64,000 nucleotides of DNA, taken from Tupaia tana. Its lineage: Eukaryota; Chordata; Mammalia; Scandentia; Tupaiidae. The position numbers and the translations under genes were made by a program. Below are positions 1 to 11,022 of this stretch, in pieces. Where the stretch lies: assembly GCA_026018925.1 (NCBI GenBank), contig JAKSZU010000003.1:10007236-10071235 (forward strand). Direction: 5' to 3'. The first letter of the stretch is position 1; every line of letters begins with the position of its first letter. Below the pieces are notes generated by a model that saw nothing but the letters and a program-made list of their open reading frames with translations, was not told the DNA's origin and did no database searches.

Positions 1-472
1 TCTAACATCTTATGATTGTACAAAGAGAACACTGACACTGAAGTAAATACTGACTGAACATATATGAAACTTACGTGTTGCTTACATGGATAGGGTGGAA
101 CTGAATGCCTGGTGGGTAAAGTTCATAATTATAATATATTTAAAATGGCAGTGTTGTTGGCCACAGCTAAAAAATGGTATTTGAAGAATCTCTGAAATAA
201 ACAAGACGATGCAGAAATGTAAGTGAATAAATGAACAATTAAGAAAGTTTGGAGGTCATAGTTAAAATAAGGCCAATCCTTCAACTCAAAATAGGAGAGA
301 AAAAACAAGTCCTATTCATTACTAGTTTCTAAGACATCAGAAATGCTCTTACGTTCATTTAGTTTAATACTAAATAATAGTATTGTTGGCAATTTCAATG
401 TATTTGGGGTTTTAGTGGATCCAGTAAAGAGCACTCCCTTTTCTTCCCAAGTACTGGATTAGGAAATTGAAA

Positions 473-475
<3 letters not shown>

Positions 476-510
<35 letters not shown>
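476..510. repeat. (CA)n microsatellite
   Basis: A run of CA dinucleotides starting with ACACACATA and pure from about 482. Confidence 0.95.
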
Positions 511-511
<1 letters not shown>

Positions 512-1182
512 CAGAAAACAACCTCACAGATGGAAGACAAATATCATCCCTGGTATAATTACTACAGATATAGAGCAATAATACTTTAGTTTGTGGCAAC
601 AATGGGATTCATTAACCCTAATTCTAAAATGAAATAGACTTTCTAACCATAGGAAGAAGCAAACACCATGAGGCTCTCTGTACATTACACATTGCAGAGG
701 CAAAGCGTACTCTTAGATCTTTCAACAGAATCTATACCTTCTGCAAGCAGCCTGGAAGGAGAATGGCAGAGTTGAGCTATGCATTGCTAGAGCCATATCC
801 CAAAATCTCCCAGCAGAGAAGTCCTTCTAACTGACACAGGAAGGAATGAAGGAACAGGAGACAGTACGAGGACTACAAGTAGAGTTTCTTCCAGGTAGGG
901 TAGAGAAAGAAGTAACATCTTCACATGCCAACAGCATTTTTGTTGTTGTTGTTGGTCAGAACTAAAACACACAGATCCAATAGATCCCAAGAGACAGGAA
1001 AATCTAGTATTTTAAGTGATCACTCAGAAGTCATCTCTCTACATAGTGAAAGATTGACTCCAGGAACCCCCATGGATACCAAAGTCTGTAGATATTCATG
1101 TCCTTTACATAAAATGTCATGGTATTTACATATAATATGAATACATTCTTCTATATACGTTAAATTATCTCCAGATTTATTT

Positions 1183-1397
1183 TTCTTTTAGTTTTACTAT
1201 AGGGCACACACACTCACTTGAGAGAAACAGAGAGACAGAGAGGGAAAGTGAGAAACCACTTCCCATGGGGGATAGCCGTACCACAGTCCCTTCCTCTCCT
1301 CAGCATATTCCCCAAGCTACAGGGCCTGAGACTCAACCATGCAGTCAGCCATGCAGGACCCAGCTGCCTCAACCATCATCACCTGGTTGGCCTCCCA
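1183..1397 (-). mobile_element. Old group-A tRNA-derived SINE
   Basis: Lies antisense. It keeps the 3' hallmark (CTATAGGGC-type block), the GAGA-rich stretch that is the complement of the CT tract, the CCACAGTCCC block and a decayed tRNA head ending in CACCTGGTTGGCC. Divergent from the young copies; I see no TSD. Confidence 0.75.
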
Positions 1398-4300
1398 GAT
1401 TAATTTTAATACCTAATATGATGCAAATATTATATACATAGTTGCTATACTGCATTATGTAGGAATAACAACAAGAAAAATCTATAAATGTTCAGTACAA
1501 ATGGAACCAATTATTTTCCAAATATTTTTGATCTACACTGGTTGAGTTGCTGAATGAAAAACATGAGTACATGGAGAGTTTATTTAATTCCTTAGACGTT
1601 TTTCATTTCAAAAGGTTAAAGACTATATAAAGATAATTTGGTAATTATTCTTACATAAGAAAATGGAAAAAATAAAATATCCTTCTGCAGTCCTATATTA
1701 AATAATTATAGAAACATACCTTAGGTTTCTGATAACTATCTTAAAATATGTATCTCCCGAGAAACACTGATAGCATTTCATTTCGGGTACTGATATAGAT
1801 ATAAATATATAATTTAGTCCACTTAAAATAGAAAAAGATATATAAGAAATGTGAGTTTTAAAATATTGCAACATATTAACACATTTAAATATTTGAATAT
1901 TTAAAATGTTGCAACATACCAAACAACTTGTCACCTAAAAATTATACATTATTTGTTTCTAAATGTGTCAACGTTAATAATTACCTGTATTAAATGTGCA
2001 GATTCATATTTTTACCCATCTTTGCCATACATTGATGATAAAGGTGTAAAAACTTTAACAAAGATTCCTATTTTCTGAATATTAAAGCCTATAATAAAAC
2101 CAGAATTACATATTTTTCTTCAATGAGTTAATAATAATTTTATTTTTAGTTTGCATTAAGTAAATAATGGACTACCTCTTATCAACCAATACATCTTGCT
2201 GGCCTAAAGCAAATTTAAATTTTTTATTAAGACAAACTAATTATTATGTTCAAGCTCAATAGAATCTAATAGTATTTGCTCTTATATTCATTTACATACT
2301 TTACATTTAAATATATAATTTTGGGGGAAGTATATGACTTGAAGAGAGAAAAAAATAGACCAAAGTACTTTCAAAAAATATTTTTGAATTAGTTACTTGA
2401 AATAATTGTATAGGAAAAGACCTATCTATGAGCTTGTAAACTATAATAAACTTCTTGCATGACATTTTAGAAAATAAATAGACACATATTTTACACACGA
2501 TAAATATATAATATAGGATCTATTTTACAATATATATCTATATGTTTTGTAATAAATATTTAAAGGATTTTACCTGATATATATTATATATAGACACGAA
2601 ATATGTAAAATCACATTTGTTAGAAATTATTTGAAGTAACTAGAAACATAGTTTCCAAATGTTAGTCAGTAAAATTACAGATAAAGCTGTACAAAATAAT
2701 GTAAATTGGCCTTTATTAGAGAATACTACTTCAGCCAAAATTTAGTAGATATTTAGTGCTGAATTTAGTCAATGCTAGCACACACTCCTCATTATTTAGA
2801 CCTACACTGTTAGGATCTTCCTAATGTGTTCAAATAACAATTCCCTTATAGTAAACGGTTGTCTTTAAACTTCCCAAGTATGTCTTGTGTGCATATATTT
2901 ATGAGAAGGGGAAGCATATAATTCCATCAACTCAGTTCATTTTCACTATTGGAAAAGAAATTAAATTGCATGTTTACCGAATCCTAGAGATATGATCTTC
3001 CTTAAAGTTTATTCTAGTCTACTTGTACAAAACACAGAATTCATAGTTTCTATATACATTTGAACAGCAGAGAAAAAGAAAGAAGCTATAGGTAAATACA
3101 TATTTTTAAAAAAGGATTAATAGTATCTTCTAAAAATGTCCATTATACTAAAAAGTTATTTAGGAACAGAAAGTTTTAGCACAGTCATCATGTTTTAAAA
3201 ATGTGTACCAAATACAAATGTTACTTTTAGATTTTCATGCTACTTTTTGTCTTGTGATGACCTCTCCTGGTTGAGTTGTTCATTATCTTAGATTCATGTA
3301 GTTACTGTATTTTTCTCCTTTGAATGTTTTTAGTATTAGGAATATAACTATTACATTTTTCTTTAGAGCTATGTATAAGATAAATAACACTTTCTTAAGT
3401 GTAAATTACAATTGTAATTTAAATGACTGAATATGTGAAGTTCATTCTAATGAGCAAAGTCCTGTGTCATTCTTATTACTTAATTCATTTCCAGAATTCA
3501 AGGCAACTTTGGGTTTTGGCATACAGTGTAAATTCAAAGAGAGCAAAAAGCCATCATCATGAAGCCATTATACATTTTTAAATAGTGAAAAATAAGAGCT
3601 AAATAAATAGATAAATCTTAAGAGTCAAACTAAACTATTAACTATCTTAAAACTGATGGTTTCTATCTTATTCTCTGTTACCAAATTCTGAGTAGCAAAA
3701 GCTAAGAATATATTCCTGTAATAGTTTTTCCATTCTTAAAATATATTAACTGAATGCATGTGTGCTATTCTTGACACATGGAGAATGATACTGACTCATT
3801 GCTTAGTCTATATAGAAAGACAAATCACAAAAACCAGGAAAAACCACAGATATTAGGGCCTTCAATCACTGAATATAATGAATTTAACTTGTAATGAGTT
3901 TATTTTCTAGGAAAAGTGGTAGCAACTAATATTTGACAGACTTTGGTACGGAAATGTTATCAGAAGTTTCCCATGACAGTTACAGATCTGTGTACGTATC
4001 AATACAGAGTATTAGATCTCCATCATTTCTGCCTAAATCTATAAAATGGACACAAATATTAACAACTTATTTTTTTCAACCTTTTTTGAGGTTTTATCTG
4101 TATATGAAAAATTTTCTCAAGTTCATTACCAACTTCAACTGCCGTTTAGTTTTAACTTTGTCTTTAAACAGTGAAAGAAAAGAAAGTCCAAGACTGAACT
4201 CAGGGAAAATACATCAAAACAGCAATACTGGTTCATCAGATGAACTGATGTAGCGATGATTCTGATGTAGTCTTCACCACACTTAAAAAGTCCTTTTCCT

Positions 4301-5470
4301 GCATTGTTCCTAATAGTCACACACTGGGATAACAGCATTATTACTAACATGTCTATAAAGATACATGAATATGTCCCCAAATCTAATAAACAGAGATAGA
4401 ACTACTCCACAAATGATGAATTCTGGAAAGTATGCAACTTTTTTTTTTTCCTAAATGGAAAACACTCTTTTTTAAGTTCTGAAATTTCTATCATAATTCT
4501 TTACCAACTTACTTATCCTCAGAAACAAGAACGTGCTAGTGACTGTTATCCTAAGATTTCTATAAGCAATCTTTCTGGGGCTTAACTCTTTCTGAGCCAC
4601 AGGAGCAATCCTGTGTCCTCTCTCCATACACAGGGTGCACTTCTAAAGCAATGCAGAAAATGGGCTGAAATCTCCCATCTCTTTCCCAATCTCATAAAAA
4701 CAAGAGTATTTTTTTTTTTTTTTAGTTTTTATTTTTAAGCTGGTTAAACACACAGGGATATCCACATTAGACAGCATCGTATTCCCGAAAACTCTTAAGA
4801 AATCTGGCCATTCCTCCATCAACGACGTTTACTACCAACTATCCCAAACCCTAGACTACATCACTCATACCCATGACCGCAAACTACTAAAGAAGTAAAG
4901 CAATTTTCATTCTAATACTGGACTCACTGTCTTCCATTTTAATAAGCAAGTACTAAACCGGCATTAACTTTGTGAGGGGCTGGGAGAGGTGGAAGAGAAC
5001 CTCTCTTGCCCAAACCGCTGACAAGATGCCCCTCTTCATCCCCAAACCCGTGATCATTGAAGTCAAAACCATAAATAAATGTAAGAAACTTATTTTTGTC
5101 ATGAGCGTCACTTCTCACTCACTGACCTACCTAAGCAGAATGCAATGGGCCCCCTCTGCACAAATAACTCCCAAGGACCTGCCATCGACACTGGTCACCC
5201 GGCCAAGCAGTTGCCAACCAATCCTCAGGACCAAGAACAACTTTCCAGAAACATCACCAGCCTCAGAACCCTCTCCCCCCAAAACCAAGAGCGCCTGCTT
5301 TGGACTTTCTCTGCTGCAGTGGCGGCAAGTGCGTGACAACAGAGACACACACGCGAATCAGGGGGCGAGAACTGCGAGTGCGCTCCCGCACCTCCGAGGG
5401 GAGCCCCGGGGGTCAGACATCAATGCGGCACGGCGACTGCTCCAGTGCGGAGCGGGCTCGCGGGCAGGCT

Positions 5471-5479
5471 ACTTACGGG
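5471..5479 (-). other. CNTNAP2: 5' splice site of CNTNAP2 intron 1
   Basis: On the minus strand the exon ends CCC and is followed by GTAAGT, a full match to the intron side of the donor consensus. The intron is phase 1, usual after a signal-peptide exon. Reading through would add only Arg-Lys before a TAG stop, so splicing is required. Confidence 0.93.
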
Positions 5480-5573
5480 ACGTGGAGGGAGCCGTCCAGG
5501 CTCTGCAGAGGAGGCTGCTGACAATCCAGAGCGACAGCGCTGCCCCGCAGCCGGCTCGCTGAGCCACCACCAT
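5477..5573 (-). CDS. CNTNAP2: CNTNAP2 exon 1, coding part: signal peptide of CASPR2
   Basis: This is the first coding exon of contactin-associated protein-like 2, a single-pass neurexin-superfamily membrane protein. It clusters Kv1 potassium channels with contactin-2 (TAG-1) at juxtaparanodes of myelinated axons and acts at synapses. The exon has 97 coding bases: 32 codons plus one base. The peptide starts [16 protein letters not shown] and ends [10 protein letters not shown]. From residue 6 it matches human CASPR2 as I remember it, apart from Ser for Leu at 14 and Leu for Cys at 21; the human start is MQAAP. It reads as a signal peptide: short n-region, hydrophobic core [12 protein letters not shown], and likely cleavage after CRA or WTA. 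The ATG has A at -3 and G at +4 and is the first ATG over roughly 270 upstream bases. The exon ends in C, the first base of the expected Gln codon 33, and is followed by GTAAGT. The human gene also breaks after coding base 97. All other exons lie outside the window. Confidence 0.96.
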
Positions 5574-6077
5574 CCTTCGCCTCCCGGCCGGCGGTACTCC
5601 AAAAGCTCGCTGCGGAGATGCAGTCCGTCTGGCTGTCTCTCCGTGGGGTTCTCGGAGGAAGGTGGGCTGTCCCCCACGGCGAGGGAAAGCGAGCCCCTCC
5701 CGCTGCCTCTGGCTCCTCACCTCCCTCCAGGCTCGGCTCTTCCGGGCTGGGAGCAGCAGGGGCGCCTCAGCCTGCCTTTTCCCTCGGTGCGGGTCTCGCC
5801 TCTTGCTCTGTGAGCCAGTGAAATGCCGGGGGGAAGAAATTCAAACGAAGGAGGAAAAGGAGGGGGCAGAGAGGAGGGACGGACACCTACCCCGCCCTCT
5901 CCTCGGAAAAAAAAAAATCACCAAAGGACGTGGGGGAAAATCAGAAGCGCGCAGGCTGCAGGAGGGAACGGAGAGCGACGGCGACTGCGATGCTGCCGCT
6001 GCCACTGCCACTGCGGGCGAGCGCTCGCCTCTCCACTGGGCAGCGTGACTCCGAGGGGTTTCCAATCGCCTGTCAGC

Positions 6078-6083
6078 TCACAT
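6078..6083 (-). promoter_or_regulatory. Start-stop element (ATGTGA) in the possible CNTNAP2 leader
   Basis: On the minus strand an ATG is followed at once by TGA, in the context CTCCATGTGA, about 505 bases before the main ATG. Start-stop uORFs can stall ribosomes and lower downstream translation. It matters only if transcription starts farther upstream, which is not known. Confidence 0.4.
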
Positions 6084-6126
6084 GGAGGGACCGAGTGTGT
6101 GCGGAGCGCGCGGCGCACGCACGGCC

Positions 6127-6153
6127 TCAGCGCGGCGCGGCGCGGGGAAGCAT
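6127..6153 (-). promoter_or_regulatory. Eight-codon upstream ORF in the possible CNTNAP2 leader
   Basis: The minus strand reads ATG CTT CCC, continues through CG-rich codons and reaches TGA after eight residues (MLPRAAPR). The ATG has G at -3 and C at +4. It overlaps the GCGCG-repeat stretch, so repeat-length change would alter or extend it. Whether it is transcribed is unknown. Confidence 0.35.
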
Positions 6154-6445
6154 CCTCAGCCGTGGGGCGCGAGCCGCCGCCGCCAGCAGCGCCTGCAAAC
6201 CCCGGCGGCGAGCGAGGCGGAGGAGCGCCCGCCCTAGGCTTCCCGTCGCCGTCCCTCCCGGCTCCTCCTTCTCCTCCTCCTCTTTCTCCTCCTCCTCCTT
6301 ACCGTACCCCTCTGGCTGTTAGAACCCTCCTGCCCTGCCCTCGCCTCGTTTCGAAGCAAGAGGGAGAAGGCACTGACGGGCCCGGGTCCATCGGCTGGGG
6401 CGGGGGCCGAGCGAGGAGGTGCGCGCCTCCGCCCGGGCTGGAGGC

Positions 6446-6466
6446 GGTGCTGTCCGCGGTGCTGAA
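6446..6466 (-). promoter_or_regulatory. RE1/NRSE element, predicted REST (NRSF) binding site
   Basis: Minus-strand half-sites TTCAGCACC and GGACAGCACC are separated by two bases (GC). The canonical 21-bp RE1 has TTCAGCACC, AC, GGACAGCGCC, so 19 of 21 positions agree and the spacing is exact. REST represses neuronal genes outside neurons, which suits CNTNAP2. The site is 873 bases upstream of the ATG at the promoter-distal edge of the CpG island. Motif and spacing are seen; binding is inferred. Confidence 0.85.
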
Positions 6467-6479
6467 GTTGGGGATTTGC

Positions 6480-8258
6480 AGTGAGATCTTAACACTCCTG
6501 CTCCAGCCCTGGCTGCCCTCAACCCAACTACGGAACGGAAAAACCCCCTGGCTTGGAAGCCTTCTCTTTCCCTTCTCTCCTCCCCTTCAGATAGAGATGG
6601 TACAGGCTCTCCTGGAGCTCTGGCCTCCCGGGAACCACAATCAGGCGTCCGACAGGCAGGTCTTCCGAGTGGTCCTAACACCAAGTGACGGAGCTAAACA
6701 TCCCGACTGACTGGAGCAGCGAGGGAGGACTGCAGACGCCGCGAATGCAGATGTTTTCAATATGTAATTAATTCATACTCATCCATATGCACGGTACACC
6801 AAACACACGCCGCTGCCAGGAAAACTATGTTCAGGCAAACAAATACACAAACAGACACAAACACAGAACCGAAATAAATAAGTAGGCATGCTGATAAGGA
6901 CTTCAAGGTATGGGAGGTGTTACAGTGTTTAGAATTAACACGGTCTAGACAGACCTAGATTTTCTTTCCCTGTTTAGATCATTTCAGTAATAAATCTTAA
7001 ACCCTTCTCCCCAGCTCCCATCTCTCCACACTCTGCCCTCCATATGATTTCCTTCCCTCCAGTCTAGATAAAGTACTTGGAATCTTCTCCCTCTGCAGAA
7101 CCAATCCTTTCGCTGACTTAACTGACACAGTTAAGAATTATTGGTCATCTAAATATCTAATGATGTTTAGGGAGGGCTAAGTAGGAGTAACCATGTCTTT
7201 CACTGTTATGCTATGAATAAGCATTTGCCTTTCAAGATAAATAAAATTTTTATGGAGACTTGCCTACTCCTGGAATGGACTCTGTGTATTAATGTTATGG
7301 TTAGGTCTTAGAGAGGTCTACTGTAAACAGTGCTGTGTATTCACTGCATAATTAGTAAGGTGCTAATGGGCCTGATTCAGCATTCTTTGTTTGAGCTTTG
7401 TTTCTTATTGATTTCAAAGGATGCTTTGTCCTAGGAAGAACTGCAGATTGGGTACAATCTGGGAAATGAAGAGACACACAGATGACTCACAGAGAAAAGA
7501 GCCTGCACCCTTATGCTATGAGATGCTCCTATAAAAGAATATGGCAAATTAATTCCTAGAGTTTACAAAATTGCCCTTTTTCTATTTGAATTCCCGCGAA
7601 GGGTCAAAAGTCAATGAACACTTGCCAAAACATTCTGGTAGAAAACTGCCATTAACCATTGGAAAGAGCTCAAGAAACCAGTCAAAAGGAAAAATATTGT
7701 CAGAAAGCACATTTTTTTGTAGTCATTATTTAACTATGTCTCTCAATCGTAACCATGACACTAAACTCCACTATTGTGGTGTCAACATATTTTCAACAGA
7801 AGGAAAAAAAGAGTCGACAATTGAAAGAATAAACATTTCAGTACCTCAGTGGATACCATCCAATGGATATCTCAGGTAGATTTGAAATGAAAAAGTTGCT
7901 CTTTTTGCTGAGGAATCTATTTCATTGTTTTGGGATAGAAAACAGCATGCCTGAGGGGCGTATTATTTGCCAAAAGCATTCTGATAAGTTTGTAGTCATT
8001 TCTCTTAATCAGTAAAAACAAATAAAATAATATAAATAAAATAATGTTAATGACACCTATATAAACAATCTGCATCACATCCCCCCTATAATATATAGTA
8101 TGATCTTATTTCATGCTGGTGTGAATGAAGACCCTACCTTCATCAATTTTCATTGGGCTTTGTCATGATTGATAATTATGTCATATTATTTGCAATGAAA
8201 CTGCCTTTGTTTTCTATTTGTGTTCTTTAGATAGGCACATTTTGAAATCAATATACTC
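6480..8258. other. Unique 5' flank directly upstream of the CpG island
   Basis: No gene or repeat is recognised. GC content falls from the island edge to AT-rich DNA. A CAGATG E-box occurs near 6745 and a TAATTA core near 6768. Such motifs are common by chance and are noted only because of the promoter nearby. Confidence 0.5.
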
Positions 8259-8267
8259 AAATAGGAT

Positions 8268-8493
8268 TTTATTTATTTACTTAATTTAGAGAGATTTTTG
8301 CTATATGGCACATGTGCTCACCAGAGAGAGAGTGAGACATCATCTCTTGGGGGTGATGACCATGCCACAATTCGTTCTCCATTCTCCTCTTGGGATTTGG
8401 GGCACTCATGCATACGTGCCTAGGCATGAGCTATGGTGTGTTGACTATGTGGGAGTCAAGCAATGTAACCATTACACCACCTGTTGGTCCCAG
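8268..8493 (-). mobile_element. Group-A SINE, older copy, with TSD
   Basis: Antisense copy: TTTTGCTATATGGC tail block, GAGA tract, CTCTTGGGATTTGGGG block and a tRNA head ending CTGTTGGTCCC. It is flanked by a 9-bp direct repeat AAATAGGAT at 8259-8267 and 8494-8502. Confidence 0.88.
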
Positions 8494-9186
8494 AAATAGG
8501 ATATTGCAGTTGCAGAGTCAGATTCCTTGGAGTTTAATGTAGATTCTTCCTACCTAACTCACCATTTTTCACCATTGGAAATTAAAGTAAGATGTTTCTT
8601 TGTCCTACAGTTATAACTCTGACTACCAATGAAAGAGTAGGAATTAATAAGTCAATTTTGCTTGGTCAAACTGCAGGGTCCATTAAAACTGATAAGCCAG
8701 TTAATCTACTCATAGTCATCCCACCAGATATCTAGTAAATATGTTTAACATGAATTTCTTGTTTCAGAGCATGAATTCATTATTGATATCTATATTACAC
8801 CGGATTTTGCAAATAACTGGAGAGAGCTCATGCTAATCTGAAAATATGTCTTGTTAGTTGGATGCAAGGTCAGTCAAATCTAATAGTCATAAAACTAGGT
8901 GGACCCAATCAAAGAGAAAATAAAACCATGATGGGGAACTAAGGTGGGCCAGTGCATTATTTTGCACTGTCTTGCATTATTGAATTATTTTGAAAATAGA
9001 ATAATAGAAAATAAGAAAGGACTGACATTCCCTGCATCCCATTGCTTACAACCTCTTTCATTTTCAATAGAAATCATTAGAATTTTTTTTATGTTAACAT
9101 AACCCAGTAGGTGAGAATGATTGAGTCCTTCAATAGCAATATATTCATCAATCATTTGTGTCATGGGTATTTGCTCAGTATCTACT

Positions 9187-9453
9187 TTTTTTTTTTTTTT
9201 TTTTTGAGAGAGATTTTTGCTATAGGGCCCATGTGCTTGCCAGAAAGACAGAGAAAGACAAAGAGACAGAAAGCAAGAAATCACCCCCAGGGGGATGGCC
9301 ATACCACAATGAGTTCTCTTCCGTTCTCCTCTTGGGATCTTGGCATGCACACACACATGCCCAGTGTGAGTTGAAGCCACCGGGTCTGAGACTCGAACAG
9401 TGGTCAACTATGTGGGAGTCCAACAACATAGCTATTATGCCAACTGCTGGTCC
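9187..9453 (-). mobile_element. Group-A SINE with poly-A tail and TSD
   Basis: Antisense full-length copy with a T run of about 20 at the left end. A near-match direct repeat of 15 bases (TGCTCAGTATCTACT at 9172-9186, TGCTAAGTACCTACT at 9454-9468) flanks it. The tRNA head keeps a recognisable B box. Confidence 0.92.
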
Positions 9454-9469
9454 TGCTAAGTACCTACTA

Positions 9470-10530
9470 TTACTGGCTTTGCCATTATGGTAGATACTGA
9501 GACTATGCTTATGCCCAATATAAATCTGTAACTTTTGTCCTCAAAGTTGGTGGCCAATGGTTGAATAAAGAGATCAAAATCAGTCTGTATTACCTTTATA
9601 CTAACATCTTTCCAAGTAAATGTGGATTGGGTAATTTTTTTTCAGTATCTTCATATATTAATAAAAAAAAATCCTCAAGGAAATAGAAAAATACTGTTAT
9701 AATCCACATCACCATTCCAGATACCTGTAAATAATCTGACACATGGTAAATTATTTCCAAAGTCCTCCCACATTTTGGAACTTAACTGTAAAAAAGATTT
9801 ATAAGCTTAACCCTTTAAAGTGACTAACTCTGCTGAATGAAGTACTGAAAAAATTCAAGGTATTTCAATAGGTACAGAAACATTTGTAAGTCTCCAGTTG
9901 AGATTCCTGGATTCTGGGGAAAAAAAAGAAAACTCTTTAATTATGTCTAGAAATTAGTGAATTCCTGCATAAAAATCCATGCAATTAGAATAAAACATTT
10001 GCTGCTGTGATTATTCACTCTTAAGACTCTAGAACCTTATTCTCTGAACTTACAGTATCTGGCTGAGATTCCCTCTCTACTGAGAAAAAACAGAAGGAGG
10101 TTGAGATTTATAGTGAAGTCTCTGGTGTACACAAAAATCACCTGGAGATTGGGCCCCTGGAGTGCTAATTGCCCCTGGGTAAGTGAGATGCTTTGTATCA
10201 TCATCAAATACTAATTTTTAGAAAACCTAATTGAAGAAGATACATAAGCTCAAGGTAACTTCAGAAATTCTATCTTACTTTAAATGTCTCAAAGAAATGC
10301 ATAATGACTAGTGTTATTTGGACTAAACTTCTTGAATTGTTTAGAAATAATTCACATTTAGGCTGCTTAATATTAATGAAAAGGTATAGTCAGTAAAAAG
10401 TGGTCTTAATGCATGTATAAAATATCTTTGCTATTAATAATCAGGTTTAGGAAACCGGAAGGACATTAGCTAAATCGATATATAATATTTAGTATTTAGT
10501 ATTTAGTATTTAGTAGTAACCTGACCTTAA
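9470..10530. other. Unique AT-rich flank with a heptamer repeat
   Basis: No gene or known repeat family is seen apart from the tandem heptamer at 10487-10514. Confidence 0.5.
10487..10514. repeat. Tandem heptamer (ATTTAGT)4
   Basis: Four consecutive units of ATTTAGT with a partial unit at the left edge. Confidence 0.9.
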
Positions 10531-10532
10531 TT

Positions 10533-10624
10533 TTTCTTTAAATTTTTGCTATAGGGTGCATGCAACTGTGCAGTCAGCCCTTTTGGAACCAGTGCCTGAA
10601 CCTTCATACCACCTGCTGACCCAA
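10533..10624 (-). mobile_element. Fragment of a group-A SINE
   Basis: A short antisense piece joins the 3' block (GCTATAGGGTGCATGC) directly to a tRNA-head remnant (CACCTGCTGACCC); the middle of the element is deleted. Confidence 0.65.
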
Positions 10625-10799
10625 TCTTTACGTATTTTAAACATCTGGCTTTATTTAGATTATACTCCTCCATGCATGTAGATAAATCACATAACTCAGA
10701 GTAATACTTCTTCCAGAACTGCAGTCAAAACCTACCTTTTTCTTTTGCATTTTAGATCGTTGGCTCTGACAAATCTAATCTACAATTAATTTTTCAAAA

Positions 10800-11022
10800 A
10801 TTAATTAATTTATTTTCTCTATGAAAGAGAGACAGTATAAGAGAAACAAAAAGAAAGGCCGGCCAACACGGTCTTCATGTTATAATCCATCCTCAGTCTC
10901 AAATGGCCTGGATCATAGACATGCATATACATATACCTGGCATGCTCTGGGAGATCCTGGGTTCAGGGATCTTTCCCTTGTGAGTCCAGCTGTTCTACCA
11001 CTGCTCCATCTGACTCTAACCT
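10800..11022 (-). mobile_element. Group-C tRNA-derived SINE
   Basis: Antisense. Oligo-T/TTAATTAATTTATTT at the left, a short GAGA tract, a degenerate body and the head ending CCACTGCTCCATCTG. Similar layout to the elements at 22.4, 36.6, 40.2 and 56.1 kb. Confidence 0.6.

Larger units (their letters stand above)
1..5476 (-). other. CNTNAP2: Proximal part of CNTNAP2 intron 1
   Basis: Everything below the exon 1 donor is intronic. It is mostly AT-rich unique sequence with a CA microsatellite at 476-510 and one old SINE at 1183-1397. Between about 1400 and 4430 I see no repeat family, exon or conserved gene signal. From 4430 to 5270 composition rises gradually toward the CpG island, with T runs at 4440-4450 and 4710-4723. 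No further exon is recognisable; human intron 1 is hundreds of kilobases long. Confidence 0.8.
5574..6200 (-). other. CNTNAP2: Probable 5' untranslated leader of CNTNAP2 exon 1 (5' limit uncertain)
   Basis: GC-rich sequence directly upstream of the CNTNAP2 ATG, inside the CpG island. No upstream ATG occurs between about 5850 and the start codon. Farther up lie a start-stop element at 6078-6083 and an 8-codon uORF at 6127-6153. There is no convincing TATA box, as expected of a CpG-island promoter with dispersed starts. I cannot place the cap site from sequence alone, so the outer limit is a guess. Confidence 0.55.
5270..6480 (-). promoter_or_regulatory. CNTNAP2: CpG island and core promoter region of CNTNAP2
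   Basis: About 1.2 kb of GC-rich, CpG-dense DNA in an otherwise AT-rich, CpG-poor window. It covers the coding part of exon 1, the leader and the first bases of intron 1. It contains GC-box-like runs, a GCGCG/GCC-rich stretch at 6130-6215, a polypyrimidine run of TCC/CTT units at 6260-6301 and an RE1 element near its distal edge. Human CNTNAP2 is also known for a GC-rich promoter with a variable GCG repeat. No repeats interrupt the island. Confidence 0.9.

Noticed and set aside
1400..4430. FOXP2-type CAAATT motifs in intron 1
   Set aside because: CNTNAP2 intron 1 is a reported FOXP2 target in human, but these six-base motifs are expected often in AT-rich DNA and I cannot tell functional ones from chance.
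4972..5562. A 196-codon open frame on the plus strand overlapping CNTNAP2 exon 1
   Set aside because: Low-complexity composition, antisense to a proven exon, no recognisable domain.
6170..6200. CTCF-like CGCCAGCAGCGCC in the CpG island
   Set aside because: Only the CCAGCAG half fits; three positions of the GGC core disagree, so it is weaker than the site at 39168.
5823..6710. A 295-codon open frame on the plus strand across the CpG island
   Set aside because: Its residues simply mirror GC composition (long Pro, Ala, Arg, Gly runs) and it lies antisense to the CNTNAP2 leader. CpG islands give long chance frames. No domain or family similarity.
9111..9493. Open frames of 80-140 codons in and around SINEs (also near 24.1, 26.0, 31.3, 32.6, 37.8, 44.5 kb)
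   Set aside because: They recur in every copy in shifting frames because the CT/GA tract and GC-rich head lack stops. They are repeat-derived chance frames.
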